From NCBI GenBank assembly GCA_015231955.1, contig JADGAN010000020.1, positions 36,603 to 91,600 on the forward strand: a stretch of DNA of 54,998 bases, given 5' to 3'. A program made the translations under genes and the position numbers. Each line of letters begins with the position of its first letter. The first letter of the stretch is position 1. Under the pieces are notes generated by a model. That model saw nothing but the letters and a program-made list of their open reading frames with translations. It ran no database searches and was not told the origin of the DNA. Below, one piece after another: positions 8,643-17,569 of the stretch. This DNA is from Oligoflexia bacterium (lineage in GTDB: Bacteria > Bdellovibrionota > Bacteriovoracia > Bacteriovoracales > Bacteriovoracaceae).

Positions 8643-9667
8643 GCACAATATCTTTTGATGAAGCAATAAAAAGATCAAAAGGTAAACGCTACTTATTACT
8701 AGGGAATGGGTTTAGTATTTCACTTTTCCCTAAAGTATTTTCTTACAACTCTCTTTTAAGTGAAGCTGACTTTGAAAATAAAAACACAAAGGAAGTTTTC
8801 AATATTCTTAAAACATCCGATTTTGAGAGAGTGATAAAATCTTTAAAAGATACTGCAAAAATTGTCCCTATATACTCAGAAAATAATGAAAAGTTGGCAG
8901 AAGAAATAAAGCAGGAAGCTGATTCTCTGAAAAATATTTTAGTTGAAACGATAACTAAAAATCACCCCGCCAAGATAAGCGAAATTACAGACCAGCAACT
9001 TAAAAGTGCAATGGCCTTCTTGAAGAATTTTCAAGGAAATAAAATTTATACACTCAACTACGACCTACTTCTCTATTGGACTTTGCTTTCGGGTGAAAGT
9101 GGTCCAGACAAGATAGATGATGGTTTTAGAAATCCAGATAATGAATTTGGAGCTGATTATCGAACTTTTGATTCTCCTCAAAGTCCAACCTTTTGGTATC
9201 TACATGGTGGTCTTCATTTGTTCGATGCAGGTAGTGAGGTGAGAAAATATATCTGGTCTAATACAGGTAGACCCATTATGGGGCAAGTTAGAGAAGCCCT
9301 AGATAAAGAGCTTTATCCTTTATTTGTAGCTGAAGGCTCCTCAGAAGAAAAACTTGAGAAGATTACCCACAGTGGATATTTGAGCAAGGCCTTAAGAAGT
9401 TTTGAGGCCATTTGTGAACAAAAAAAAGCAGATCTTTTTATCCTTGGTCATTCACTTGCTGATAATGACGACCATGTTCTTGAAAAAATTGTAAAGGGTA
9501 CAATCTCAAGAGTTTTCATTAGTCTTTATAGACCAGACTCTGATGAATCTAAATCAATAATTAAAAAAGCAGAAAAATTAAGAAGCGACAGAAGTAATAA
9601 AAATCCATTAGAAGTGGTCTTTTTTGACTCAGAAACAGCTCACGTTTGGGATTCAAAGGTAGAATAA
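8639..9667 (+). CDS. DUF4917-family SIR2-like protein
   Basis: This 342-residue protein begins with a Rossmann-like glycine motif (LLLGNGFSISLFP), then has NYDLLLYW near residue 138, WYLHGGLHLFDAG near residue 184 and LFILGHSLADNDDHV near residue 274. This order (GNGFS, NYD, HGG, GHSL) matches DUF4917 proteins and resembles SIR2-like NAD-binding domains used as NADase effectors in antiphage systems. NAD consumption here is inferred, not shown. ATGA overlap with hsdS, and two bases before hsdR, place it inside the restriction operon, so it may be a backup effector if restriction fails. Confidence 0.8.
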   Translation: MSTISFDEAIKRSKGKRYLLLGNGFSISLFPKVFSYNSLLSEADFENKNTKEVFNILKTSDFERVIKSLKDTAKIVPIYSENNEKLAEEIKQEADSLKNILVETITKNHPAKISEITDQQLKSAMAFLKNFQGNKIYTLNYDLLLYWTLLSGESGPDKIDDGFRNPDNEFGADYRTFDSPQSPTFWYLHGGLHLFDAGSEVRKYIWSNTGRPIMGQVREALDKELYPLFVAEGSSEEKLEKITHSGYLSKALRSFEAICEQKKADLFILGHSLADNDDHVLEKIVKGTISRVFISLYRPDSDESKSIIKKAEKLRSDRSNKNPLEVVFFDSETAHVWDSKVE

Positions 9668-9669
9668 CT

Positions 9670-12600
9670 ATGGCAATAGCAAAGCACACTGAAGATCTTG
9701 TCTCCCACATTCCCGCAGTTCATCTCTTGATGAACTTGGGATTTAAATATCTCAGCCCCTCTGAAACAGTTTTGCTTCGAGGAGAGAAGAAAGGGAAAGT
9801 TGTTCTTGAATCAATCTTAGAAAAATGGCTTGAGGAAAACAATAGTATTACTTTCAAGGGGAAACAGGTTCCTTTTAGTAAGCAGAATATTAAACAAGCA
9901 GTGGATTCAATCACTAACCTTCCCTTCGATGCCCTTCTCTCCAACAACGAAAGAATTTATGATCTGCTGACTTTAGGTAAAAGTCTTGAGCAAACAATGG
10001 AAGCAACTTCTAAAAGTTATTCTTTGCATTTCATCAACTGGAAAGAACCTCATAAAAATGTTTTCCATATTACTGATGAATTTGAAGTTGAACGTCGGCA
10101 CTCCCACCAGACAAGGCGACCTGACATTGTTCTTTTTGTGAATGGTATTCCTTTTGTTGTTATTGAGTGCAAGAAGCCAGGGCTTCGAGATGATGCTGTT
10201 AAGTCAGCTATCAGTCAGCATCTTAGAAATCAAAAGATAGATGAAGTACCAGAGCTATTTACCTTCTCTCAAATTCTTTTAGGTGTGGCCCAAAACATGG
10301 CAAAGTATGGAACTACTGCTACCTCGGAGGAGTTCTGGTCTATGTGGCGGGAAGAAGATGAAGAGAGCCAGGATGAGGATTTAAAGAAGTTAATTAATAA
10401 AGCTCTTTCAAAAGATGATAAGAATAAAATCTTTTCTGAAAAGAAACCTGAACAGCGAACGTTCATGGAAAAAATATGGGGGGCAGGGAAACGCCTACCT
10501 TCGGCCCAAGATAGGGCCATTCACTCTCTTCTGCGCCCAGAGAGACTATTGGAATTGGTTTACCAATTTATCGTTTTTGATAACAAAGAAAAAAAGATCT
10601 GCCGCTATCAGCAGTATTTTGCAATTAAGGAAACTGTTAAACGAGTGACCAAGGTGAGAGGAGATCAAAAACGCCAGGGTGGCGTGATCTGGCATACAAC
10701 TGGCTCAGGTAAGTCCCTTACCATGGTGATGATGGCAAAGGCCTTGGCATTAGAGGAGAGTATTCTAAATCCAAGGATCGTGCTTGTTACTGACCGAGTG
10801 GATTTAGATGACCAGATCTATAAGACATTTCTAGCTTGTGGGAAAGAGGCCGAACTGGCAAAGGCCGAAAGCGGCCAGCATTTAATTCGACTTATTGAAG
10901 AAGAAAAAAAATCCATTATTACAACGATCATTGATAAATTTGAGTCAGCTAGTAAAAAGAAAAACCTTAAGGTACTCGGACATAATGTCTTTGTTCTCGT
11001 CGATGAAAGTCACCGTTCTCAATATGGGGTGAGCCATGCCAAGATGATAAACATGCTTCCTAACGCTTGCTACATTGGCTTTACTGGAACACCCCTGCTC
11101 AAAAAAGATAAGACCACGGCTCAAAAATTTGGAGGCTTCATTCATAAGTACACCATGAATCAAGCAGTTAGAGATGGGGCAGTGGTACCGCTTTTGTATG
11201 AAGGAAGGATGAGTGAGCTTCGTGGGGATAAAGAGCAGATTGATAAATGGTTTGAGCGCATCACCAAGGATTTAACAGATAAACAAAAGATGGATCTTAA
11301 GAAAAAATTTCATCGAGAAGAAGAAATTTTAAAAACGGAACAAAGAATGTCTGAAATCTCTTTTGATATTCAGGAACATTTTAAGACCAACTTTAAAAAC
11401 ACAGGATTTAAGGGGCAACTGGCCTGCGCTAGTAAAGAGAGCGCCATTAGGTATAAAAAGTATTTTGATGAATTTGGCGAAATTAAATCAGAAGTGATAA
11501 TTTCTGCTCCTGACACAAGGGAAGATCATACGAGCATTGATGAGTCGAACGTTCCAGAAGTGCAATTGTTCTGGAAAGATATGATGAATCGCTATGGAAA
11601 TGAAGAAAAATATAATAAAGCAGTGATTGATGCTTTTAAAAAATCAGATGAACCAGAGATTTTAATTGTGGTAGATAAACTTTTAACAGGCTTTGATGCT
11701 CCTAAAAATAGCGTACTCTATGTCGATAAACGCCTTAAGGATCACAATATTCTTCAGGCCATTGCTAGAGTAAACCGTGTTTTTGAAGGTAAGCCCCACG
11801 GTTTGATTATTGATTACCGAGGTATATTTGGTGAACTTAATGATGCCATTGATACTTATGCAGCACTAGAGAACGAGGGATTTGAGAGAGAAGATATTGA
11901 AGGAACTCTCATCAATGTAGAAAAAGAGATTCAGACCCTTGCTGAAAGACACACTAATGTTTGGGAGATGTTTAAAGAAGTAAAGAACAAGGGTGATACT
12001 GAAGCCCTTCAAAGACAATTAGAACCACTTGATCTTCGTCTTGAATTTTACAAAAGACTTACTCTCTTTTCAAAGACACTTCAGATGGCAAATGGAAATG
12101 CTAAATATCAAGACAATACACCAGGAGAAACAAAGACCCTTTATAATTGCAATCTTAAAATGTTTATTGAACTTAGGGCCGCAGTTAAGCAACGCTATGG
12201 TGAGACGGTTGATTATTCTACCTATGAAAAGCAAATTAGAAATATGGTCAACAAATATATCGGTGCGGATCAGGTAAAAATTATTATTGAGCAGACCGAT
12301 GTTTTTGATGAAGGCAATTTTGAAAAAGAGATCGAAAGAATTAATGGGGAAGCGGCAAAGGCCGATACAATCGCTTCGAGGGTGAAGCGAACGATCTCAG
12401 AAAGAATGGAAGAAGATCCAGCTCTTTATAAAAAACTTTCAGAACTGATTGAAGAGGCCATTCTTGCTCACAGGGAAAAGCGTCTTTCCGATGCAGATTA
12501 CTTGACAAAAGTAAGAACCGTACTCGATGAGATGCGTGGGAAGAACAAAAAAGATTATCCAAAGAAGATCAGAAACAATGATGAGGCAAAAGCCTTTTTT

Positions 12601-12855
12601 GGAGTGCTCAAGCAGATGCTCTCTATCGATAGTGAAGATGTTCTAGCTGACTACTCTTTGAAAATATTTGAAGTGGTTGAGCGACACAAGATTCGAGATT
12701 GGGTGAATAACAGAGATGTTCAAAATAAAATGTCTATTGAGATGGATGATCTTCTCTATGCTCTTAAGGGAAAGTATAATTTGGATATGACAAGCGATCA
12801 CATGGATGAGATCATTGAGACACTTTTAATGATTGCAAGGAGAAGGGATTCTTAA
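9670..12855 (+). CDS. hsdR: Type I restriction enzyme motor/nuclease subunit HsdR
   Basis: About 1061 residues from ATG 9670, which follows AAGGT. The N-terminal nuclease domain has RPDIVLFVNGIPFVVIECKK (PD...ExK) near residues 150-170. The helicase has HTTGSGKSLTM (Walker A), VLVDESHRSQYG (DEAD-like box), FTGTPLLKKD (motif III) and QAIARVNRVFEGKPHGL (motif VI). It translocates DNA on ATP hydrolysis and cuts unmodified DNA at a distance from the site, in complex with HsdM and HsdS. The length is normal and no disruption is seen, so the system looks active. Confidence 0.96.
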   Translation: MAIAKHTEDLVSHIPAVHLLMNLGFKYLSPSETVLLRGEKKGKVVLESILEKWLEENNSITFKGKQVPFSKQNIKQAVDSITNLPFDALLSNNERIYDLLTLGKSLEQTMEATSKSYSLHFINWKEPHKNVFHITDEFEVERRHSHQTRRPDIVLFVNGIPFVVIECKKPGLRDDAVKSAISQHLRNQKIDEVPELFTFSQILLGVAQNMAKYGTTATSEEFWSMWREEDEESQDEDLKKLINKALSKDDKNKIFSEKKPEQRTFMEKIWGAGKRLPSAQDRAIHSLLRPERLLELVYQFIVFDNKEKKICRYQQYFAIKETVKRVTKVRGDQKRQGGVIWHTTGSGKSLTMVMMAKALALEESILNPRIVLVTDRVDLDDQIYKTFLACGKEAELAKAESGQHLIRLIEEEKKSIITTIIDKFESASKKKNLKVLGHNVFVLVDESHRSQYGVSHAKMINMLPNACYIGFTGTPLLKKDKTTAQKFGGFIHKYTMNQAVRDGAVVPLLYEGRMSELRGDKEQIDKWFERITKDLTDKQKMDLKKKFHREEEILKTEQRMSEISFDIQEHFKTNFKNTGFKGQLACASKESAIRYKKYFDEFGEIKSEVIISAPDTREDHTSIDESNVPEVQLFWKDMMNRYGNEEKYNKAVIDAFKKSDEPEILIVVDKLLTGFDAPKNSVLYVDKRLKDHNILQAIARVNRVFEGKPHGLIIDYRGIFGELNDAIDTYAALENEGFEREDIEGTLINVEKEIQTLAERHTNVWEMFKEVKNKGDTEALQRQLEPLDLRLEFYKRLTLFSKTLQMANGNAKYQDNTPGETKTLYNCNLKMFIELRAAVKQRYGETVDYSTYEKQIRNMVNKYIGADQVKIIIEQTDVFDEGNFEKEIERINGEAAKADTIASRVKRTISERMEEDPALYKKLSELIEEAILAHREKRLSDADYLTKVRTVLDEMRGKNKKDYPKKIRNNDEAKAFFGVLKQMLSIDSEDVLADYSLKIFEVVERHKIRDWVNNRDVQNKMSIEMDDLLYALKGKYNLDMTSDHMDEIIETLLMIARRRDS

Positions 12856-13592
12856 TGTTTGACTTTATCGATTTTGGAAATTCTAAAATTGAGTTTAATG
12901 TTAAAAGAAGCAAAAGAAAAACCCTTGGAATTTCTGTTTATCCTAGCGGTGAAGTGGAAGTTACAGCACCAGAACATGCAGGAATTTTAAGAATAAAGGA
13001 ACTTGTTCAAAAACGAGCAGCCTGGATTTTAGAGCAAAAAAGACTGTCACAGTTTACTCCTTTACCTGAACCAACAAGACAACTTGTTTCTGGTGAGAGT
13101 TATTATTATCTGGGAAGACAACTAAGACTTAAGGTATTTGAAGCAAATTACGATTCAGTTGAATTACTGGATGATCGTTTAATTATCAATTGTACTTTTC
13201 CTGAGGAGAGAGAGATCAAGGTAGCTCTTCTAAAAAAATGGTATGCCGTCAAGGCTCAAAATTTGTTCACAGAAAGGATTCAGTTCCATTCAGCTAGGCT
13301 ATCCCAGGAGGATATAGGATTTACGATAAAAAAAATGAACAAATGTTGGGGGGAGTATCACCCCTCAAATAAGTTGATAGTTCTTAACGTGGAATTGATT
13401 GTTGCTCCTCTGGAGTGCATTGACTATGTTATCATTCATGAACTTTGCCACGCTCTTTGCCTTAACCATGGTTCAGATTTTTACAACCTACTTGCTAACA
13501 GACTCCTCAATTGGGAAAATTTAAAAAACAAATTAGAAACTTATTCTAATGGTCTTTCTGGTCTCTACACTTACGAAGGAAGCACTAATTAA
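12855..13592 (+). CDS. YgjP/SprT-like zinc metallopeptidase
   Basis: This 245-residue protein contains HELCHALCLNHGSDFY near residue 195, the HExxH zinc site with a third His, as in the YgjP-like metallopeptidase family (M48-type, formerly DUF45). The upstream beta-rich part (KRSKRKTLGISVYPSGEVEV) is also typical. Its start shares one base with the hsdR stop (TAATG), so it is the last gene of the operon. Relatives are often found downstream of hsdR; a role in turning over the restriction complex is possible but not established. Confidence 0.9.
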   Translation: MFDFIDFGNSKIEFNVKRSKRKTLGISVYPSGEVEVTAPEHAGILRIKELVQKRAAWILEQKRLSQFTPLPEPTRQLVSGESYYYLGRQLRLKVFEANYDSVELLDDRLIINCTFPEEREIKVALLKKWYAVKAQNLFTERIQFHSARLSQEDIGFTIKKMNKCWGEYHPSNKLIVLNVELIVAPLECIDYVIIHELCHALCLNHGSDFYNLLANRLLNWENLKNKLETYSNGLSGLYTYEGSTN

Positions 13593-13616
13593 TTATTCAC
13601 TTGAAGCCGATTACTC

Positions 13617-13639
13617 AATATTGAACAGAGATCAATATT
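13617..13639. terminator. AT-rich hairpin between convergent genes
   Basis: AATATTGA (13617-13624) and TCAATATT (13632-13639) form an 8-bp stem with a 7-base loop, followed by TT on the plus strand. It lies between the convergent metallopeptidase and ribbon-helix-helix genes and may end transcription of both, although the stem is weak. Confidence 0.45.
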
Positions 13640-13664
13640 TTCAGACAAGCAATGATCAACTAAA

Positions 13665-13856
13665 CTACCTCTCATTAATTTCTGTTAAGAACTTCTCTAT
13701 CAGTCTCTGAACTAAATCGGACATTCTAATCTCTTCTCCACTACAAAACTGTTTTAATTGCATACGAACATCCCTATCCAGATAGAGCATGACCCTATCC
13801 TTTTTATCTTTGCCTTGCTTAAGATCCTTCAATATCGACTTGGCAGCCTTTTTCAT
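13665..13856 (-). CDS. Ribbon-helix-helix DNA-binding protein
   Basis: A 63-residue basic protein starting at ATG 13856, seven bases after GAAGGAG; a longer frame upstream lacks a ribosome site. The C-terminal part (DRVMLYLDRDVRMQLKQFC, then a helix and RMSDLVQRLIEKFL) has the beta-helix-helix pattern of Arc/CopG/ParD-type repressors or antitoxins. No toxin gene is attached to it. It is divergent from the HYExAFE gene at 14029, and an inverted repeat lies between them, so it may repress itself and that gene. Confidence 0.75.
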   Translation of the reverse strand: MKKAAKSILKDLKQGKDKKDRVMLYLDRDVRMQLKQFCSGEEIRMSDLVQRLIEKFLTEINER

Positions 13857-13925
13857 TGAACATCTCCTTCGTATTAAATTTGTACAATTTAATCTTATCA
13901 CAGCTCAATGATTAGTCACTTTAAA

Positions 13926-13981
13926 GTACAGCTCTGTTGCTGCAAACAAAGCTGTACACCAAAGCTGCGGCGTGCTATACT
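13926..13981 (+). promoter_or_regulatory. Promoter with operator-like inverted repeat
   Basis: GTACAGCT (13926-13933) and AGCTGTAC (13950-13957) form an 8-bp perfect inverted repeat. The right arm overlaps a plausible -35 box (TGTACA 13953-13958), placed 17 bp before an extended -10 (TGCTATACT, TATACT at 13976-13981). A repressor bound here would block transcription of the gene at 14029. The neighbouring ribbon-helix-helix protein is the obvious candidate. Confidence 0.6.
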
Positions 13982-14028
13982 GTGCATCGTGATTTATCTT
14001 TACTTCCACTTAATCCCAAGGAGTCTCC

Positions 14029-14562
14029 ATGAAACGAAAAGGAAATCATTCCCACTATGAAAATGCTGTCGAGGCGTATTTGAGAGAGAAAAATATCCCC
14101 TACATCGCTACAAACGAAGGCCAAAAGGTTGTTTATAACGATAGCAAAATTAAAAACTTTGATCTGGTTTTACCAGGGAAAATGATGCACATGGTCGACA
14201 TTAAGGGCCGCAAATTCGGTTATCCCCCTTCCACTCCTAAGAATTTTTTTGAGAATTGGATATTGCAAGACGATGCCGAGTCTTTAAAAGTTTGGAATTC
14301 AGTATCCTCAAACAATCAGCAGGCTTATTTGCTTTATGCTTATTGCTGTCCTGATTCAGGTGACCCACTTCCAAAGTGTTTTGAAGGCAACACATTCTTT
14401 TTTGAAGGTAGGGCTTATGCTTTTTTTATGATCTCAATTCAAGACTATCTTAGCAACAGCAAAAGAAGGTCTTTGAAACCACCCACGGTGTGTGTATCCA
14501 GAAAACTTTTTTCAAATTTATTGAGGCCGCTGTCTCTAATCCTAATTGAGAATAAAATTTAA
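14029..14562 (+). CDS. HYExAFE-family protein
   Basis: This 177-residue protein begins HSHYENAVEAYLREKNIPYI and continues NFDLVLPGKMMHMVDIKGRKF, which matches the small HYExAFE family known from planctomycetes and other bacteria (H-Y-E-x-A near the start, then D...DIKGRK). The D-x(n)-D-x-K arrangement is like a PD-(D/E)XK nuclease core, so DNA cleavage is possible but unproven. CAAGGAG lies upstream of ATG 14029. The promoter in front has an operator-like inverted repeat; a helical protein gene follows closely. Confidence 0.75.
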   Translation: MKRKGNHSHYENAVEAYLREKNIPYIATNEGQKVVYNDSKIKNFDLVLPGKMMHMVDIKGRKFGYPPSTPKNFFENWILQDDAESLKVWNSVSSNNQQAYLLYAYCCPDSGDPLPKCFEGNTFFFEGRAYAFFMISIQDYLSNSKRRSLKPPTVCVSRKLFSNLLRPLSLILIENKI

Positions 14563-14576
14563 AGGAAGGTATGTTT

Positions 14577-14903
14577 ATGAACAAGGCAATTGAAGAAGTG
14601 TTTAACTATTTAGATGAGAAAATTGAAGATATACATGAATGTGTTTCAGGATCATTCATGAAGACAGAACTCCTTCTGGCCCTTAATCGCCAAACTGAAG
14701 CGATAGAGGTTGTTGAAAAATTAAGTAAGAAAATAGACAGGAAAATCGCTTACTATGAGGCCAGTAGGTTCATGTTCTGGAGGGGGCTTTATGAGCATAG
14801 CCTCATCTTCATCAATCTTGTGCTGGAAGATTATAAAGGCGATGAGATGTGCCTGAAGCACAGAGAAGAAATTTTATCGAAAGTGCAAAAGAGATATCGG
14901 TAA
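14577..14903 (+). CDS. Small helical, TPR-like protein
   Basis: About 108 residues; ATG 14577 is preferred to 14571 because AAGGAAGG (14562-14569) is correctly spaced only from the second. It is predicted all-helical with repeat-like segments (LLLALNRQTEAIEVVEKLSK; FWRGLYEHSLIFINLVLED), suggesting two or three TPR-like hairpins. No specific family is recognised. It probably shares a transcript with the HYExAFE gene 15 bases upstream. Confidence 0.65.
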   Translation: MNKAIEEVFNYLDEKIEDIHECVSGSFMKTELLLALNRQTEAIEVVEKLSKKIDRKIAYYEASRFMFWRGLYEHSLIFINLVLEDYKGDEMCLKHREEILSKVQKRYR

Positions 14904-14960
14904 GACTAATGATGAAATTATTTTTAGTAGTTTGGAAGCCGTGGGGAGCTATCTCCTTGT

Positions 14961-15710
14961 TTACAGTGTTTTGATGTTATACTGCCCAGTCTCCAATCTC
15001 TTGTTGATAAAATCAACATAGGTTTTACAAATTTCACACCCGATATAATTGCGGCCCATTTCCTTTGCCACCCACGCAGTCTGGCCTGCCCCCATAAAAG
15101 GGTCTAGCACAATGTCTCCTGGAACAGATGAGTAGTGAAGAATCTTTTCTATTACTGCCTTTGGCAGTCGGGTTGGTGTTTTTAAATATCCCTTCCAAGC
15201 CTCACGATCAATCTCCCATACATCAATTTTATCTGCGTAAGATTTTTTCCCTTTGGGGTAAAGAGAATGTCCATAAAATTTAACTTTATTCATATTTTTA
15301 CAATAATGGAGAACATTATAGTGAGAGACAACCCACTTATGGTCAGTCCTCACGCCAAAGCTGTATTTCCAGATTGGCTGATCTCGCAATATCAGTCCTG
15401 ATTCCCTCGCTGCTGTCATTATAAATTCTAAGTTTTCAAAGCCTGAAAATATAAATATAGAGCCTGTCTTCTTTAATGCTTTAGAAGCCGTTTCAATCCA
15501 CCTTTTTGAGAACGCAGGGTAATCCTTCTTGTCAATTTCAACATACCCAGGAAGAACAAGTTCGTCATCACGGTTGTAGGTAGCATGTCCTTTCCCGAAA
15601 TTTTGCCCGTAGGGAGGATCTGAAATTATTAGGTCGATGCTTTCTTTAGGAAGAGAATTCATGAATGGAATGCAGTCACAATTTTGAATAGTGTTTATTA
15701 AATGTTCCAT
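14961..15710 (-). CDS. Orphan DNA N6/N4 methyltransferase
   Basis: This 249-residue protein has the catalytic motif SDPPYGQNF near residue 30 and the SAM-binding motif DPFMGAGQTAWVAKEMGRNYIG near residue 207, the beta-class order (catalytic first, SAM site last) of D12/N4-N6 type MTases. DPPY favours adenine-N6, although cytosine-N4 cannot be excluded. No cognate restriction enzyme lies beside it. The ribosome site and start codon lie in a perfect hairpin (15706-15734). It follows a recombinase-like gene on the same strand, 40 bases away. Confidence 0.9.
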   Translation of the reverse strand: MEHLINTIQNCDCIPFMNSLPKESIDLIISDPPYGQNFGKGHATYNRDDELVLPGYVEIDKKDYPAFSKRWIETASKALKKTGSIFIFSGFENLEFIMTAARESGLILRDQPIWKYSFGVRTDHKWVVSHYNVLHYCKNMNKVKFYGHSLYPKGKKSYADKIDVWEIDREAWKGYLKTPTRLPKAVIEKILHYSSVPGDIVLDPFMGAGQTAWVAKEMGRNYIGCEICKTYVDFINKRLETGQYNIKTL

Positions 15711-15734
15711 GTAGACCTCCTTCGTCTACATGGA
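15706..15734 (-). promoter_or_regulatory. Hairpin around the methyltransferase ribosome site
   Basis: TCCATGTAGAC (15706-15716) and GTCTACATGGA (15724-15734) are perfect 11-bp inverted arms with a 7-base loop. Read on the minus strand, the loop is GAAGGAG, the Shine-Dalgarno sequence, and the start ATG lies in the second arm. The mRNA could fold so that the start is trapped, or the DNA palindrome could bind a regulator such as the methyltransferase itself. This suggests translational or autoregulatory control. Confidence 0.85.
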
Positions 15735-15750
15735 GCAAAATATTAATAGA

Positions 15751-17562
15751 CTATTTCTTTCCTAATTTATTATTATAGGAATCAAGATAATTGGCATCAT
15801 TCTGTCTGATGTTTTCATAGTTATTGTAATTATAATTTTTCATCACTGTCACAAGAGAATCATTCAGTAAACAACTAAGGTAAGCATAATCACCTGGAAA
15901 ACGACGAGCATAATCAGTTGGTCGGATTTTTCTAAAGTCATACGCTGTAATGGCAACACCTAAGTATTTTCTTCCAATTTTGGCAATGATGTTTGATACA
16001 GATGACCCATCCAATGACTCTTTTTTCTTACTTGGGAAAAGATATTTTGAATTAGAAAATATTTCGGAACGATGTTTTTGAAGGTACACATCTATCCATT
16101 TACTTAAAAAATCAGAAAAAATGAAATCAATATCCTCATTGTTTTTTACATCTTTTCCTTCTAGGCTGAGACCCCAACTACCACTTGAAAGTTGCCGTAA
16201 GTGCTTGTCCACCTCTAGACAACACATATTCATTCGTCTAAGAGGTTTTTCAATAAACATGTGAATCAAAACGATATTCCTGCATAATAAATGTGTATAG
16301 ATGTTCGGTTTCATTACTATTTTCTGCTCATATTCTCTGTGCAAAATATCTAGTAAATCATACAAGGGAGACAGAGGCTTATCCAGATCTAAGATTTTGC
16401 GGATTTTATTTCGAGGATTTCTACTTAGGGAAATCTCACTTAGAGAGGGCTTTTTATCTAAATAATCCAATTCGAGTATTCTTAAATAATCTACAATTTT
16501 CTTTAAAAGTTCCGTACCAGAAAAATGTTTTTTAATCTCCACCACCCAAGGCAACTGTACTTTATCAATCAATTTTTCAGGATACATAATATAATACTGA
16601 ACAATGCAAATCACATGATTAAGAAATGTGAGCACTGTACGAGTAGTCTCCCCACCCTGCCTACCAATGAAAAAATGTACATAATCTACAACCAATTGCT
16701 CATCAAGCAATAAACAAAGCGACAATGAAATCTCTTGTTTTCTTACATTGCAAAGATAGCCAAAAAAACTTTTCAAAGAATTGTTTAAAATATCCTCTGA
16801 AGAATAATTCCCATCAGCTCCTTTCTTCCATTTTCTTTTTCTCTTTTTCCTATTTACGCCCAAATCAATTGCATTTTTACTCAATCGTGGAGGAATTATT
16901 GAACTAGATTTGAATTGAACATACAGGGCCACTTCCTTTAGAACAGGATTCCATTTTGAATTTTGGAACCATTCTTTTCTGGAAATGCAATATAGATCAT
17001 TCTTTAAACGTTGCATTTTTTTGTTAAACTCCATTTCTCCTGTATGAAAAGAAGGTAATGGATTTCTTTGGGGAACTTTTAAAAAACTATCCACCAAAAA
17101 AGTTTCTGGCAAATTTAGATATTTTGATATGATATTAATTCTCTTGTAATTAACAGGATGAGGACAATTGCCATGAATAAACCATGAATAGACACTTGTG
17201 GATCCTGTTAGTTTTTCTAAATCTGAAATTTTTTTCCCCTTCTGGGCCATAAGCAATCTGACGTATGATGCAAGATTGTGTCCTTCTGTTGAAACAGTCA
17301 CAGCAACAATGGTATTAAAAAATTCATACCATTTTTTTATCCTGCTTCTTAGGTTATAAACATCTGATTGTCCTTTCAGGAATTCCTCTGTTTTAATTTC
17401 AAATAAGGTCAAGAATTCATCGCCGATGTATTGGTTCATTGCCACGTGATGGTCACTATTCTTAGTAACCATGACAACCCATTTTTTCAGGACAGAAATA
17501 GCATTTTTATCGACCTGGGCAAGGTTCTTGCTATGGCTGCTCCTTCTGTGATCAAGTGACAC
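15751..17562 (-). CDS. Divergent tyrosine-recombinase-like protein with HTH domain
   Basis: This 603-residue protein starts at GTG 17562. Residues about 100-160 resemble an XRE-type helix-turn-helix (SYVRLLMAQKGKKISDLEKL). The C-terminal third resembles a tyrosine recombinase: FIEKPLRRMNM like box I with its Arg; AYDFRKIRPTDYARRF in place of HxLRHTFA; LLNDSLVTVMKNYNY in place of LGHxxxxTTxxY. The first His is Tyr, and the LGH His is missing, but the second Arg and a candidate nucleophile Tyr remain. It may be a regulator or recombinase that lost part of its active site. It lies upstream of, and probably in one transcript with, the methyltransferase. Confidence 0.65.
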   Translation of the reverse strand: MSLDHRRSSHSKNLAQVDKNAISVLKKWVVMVTKNSDHHVAMNQYIGDEFLTLFEIKTEEFLKGQSDVYNLRSRIKKWYEFFNTIVAVTVSTEGHNLASYVRLLMAQKGKKISDLEKLTGSTSVYSWFIHGNCPHPVNYKRINIISKYLNLPETFLVDSFLKVPQRNPLPSFHTGEMEFNKKMQRLKNDLYCISRKEWFQNSKWNPVLKEVALYVQFKSSSIIPPRLSKNAIDLGVNRKKRKRKWKKGADGNYSSEDILNNSLKSFFGYLCNVRKQEISLSLCLLLDEQLVVDYVHFFIGRQGGETTRTVLTFLNHVICIVQYYIMYPEKLIDKVQLPWVVEIKKHFSGTELLKKIVDYLRILELDYLDKKPSLSEISLSRNPRNKIRKILDLDKPLSPLYDLLDILHREYEQKIVMKPNIYTHLLCRNIVLIHMFIEKPLRRMNMCCLEVDKHLRQLSSGSWGLSLEGKDVKNNEDIDFIFSDFLSKWIDVYLQKHRSEIFSNSKYLFPSKKKESLDGSSVSNIIAKIGRKYLGVAITAYDFRKIRPTDYARRFPGDYAYLSCLLNDSLVTVMKNYNYNNYENIRQNDANYLDSYNNKLGKK

Positions 17563-17569
17563 CCTTTAC

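Noticed and set aside
13665-13856. Classic toxin-antitoxin pair with the RHH protein as antitoxin
   Set aside because: No RelE/ParE-, MazF- or PIN-type toxin gene is adjacent; the HYExAFE gene is divergent and has no toxin motif.
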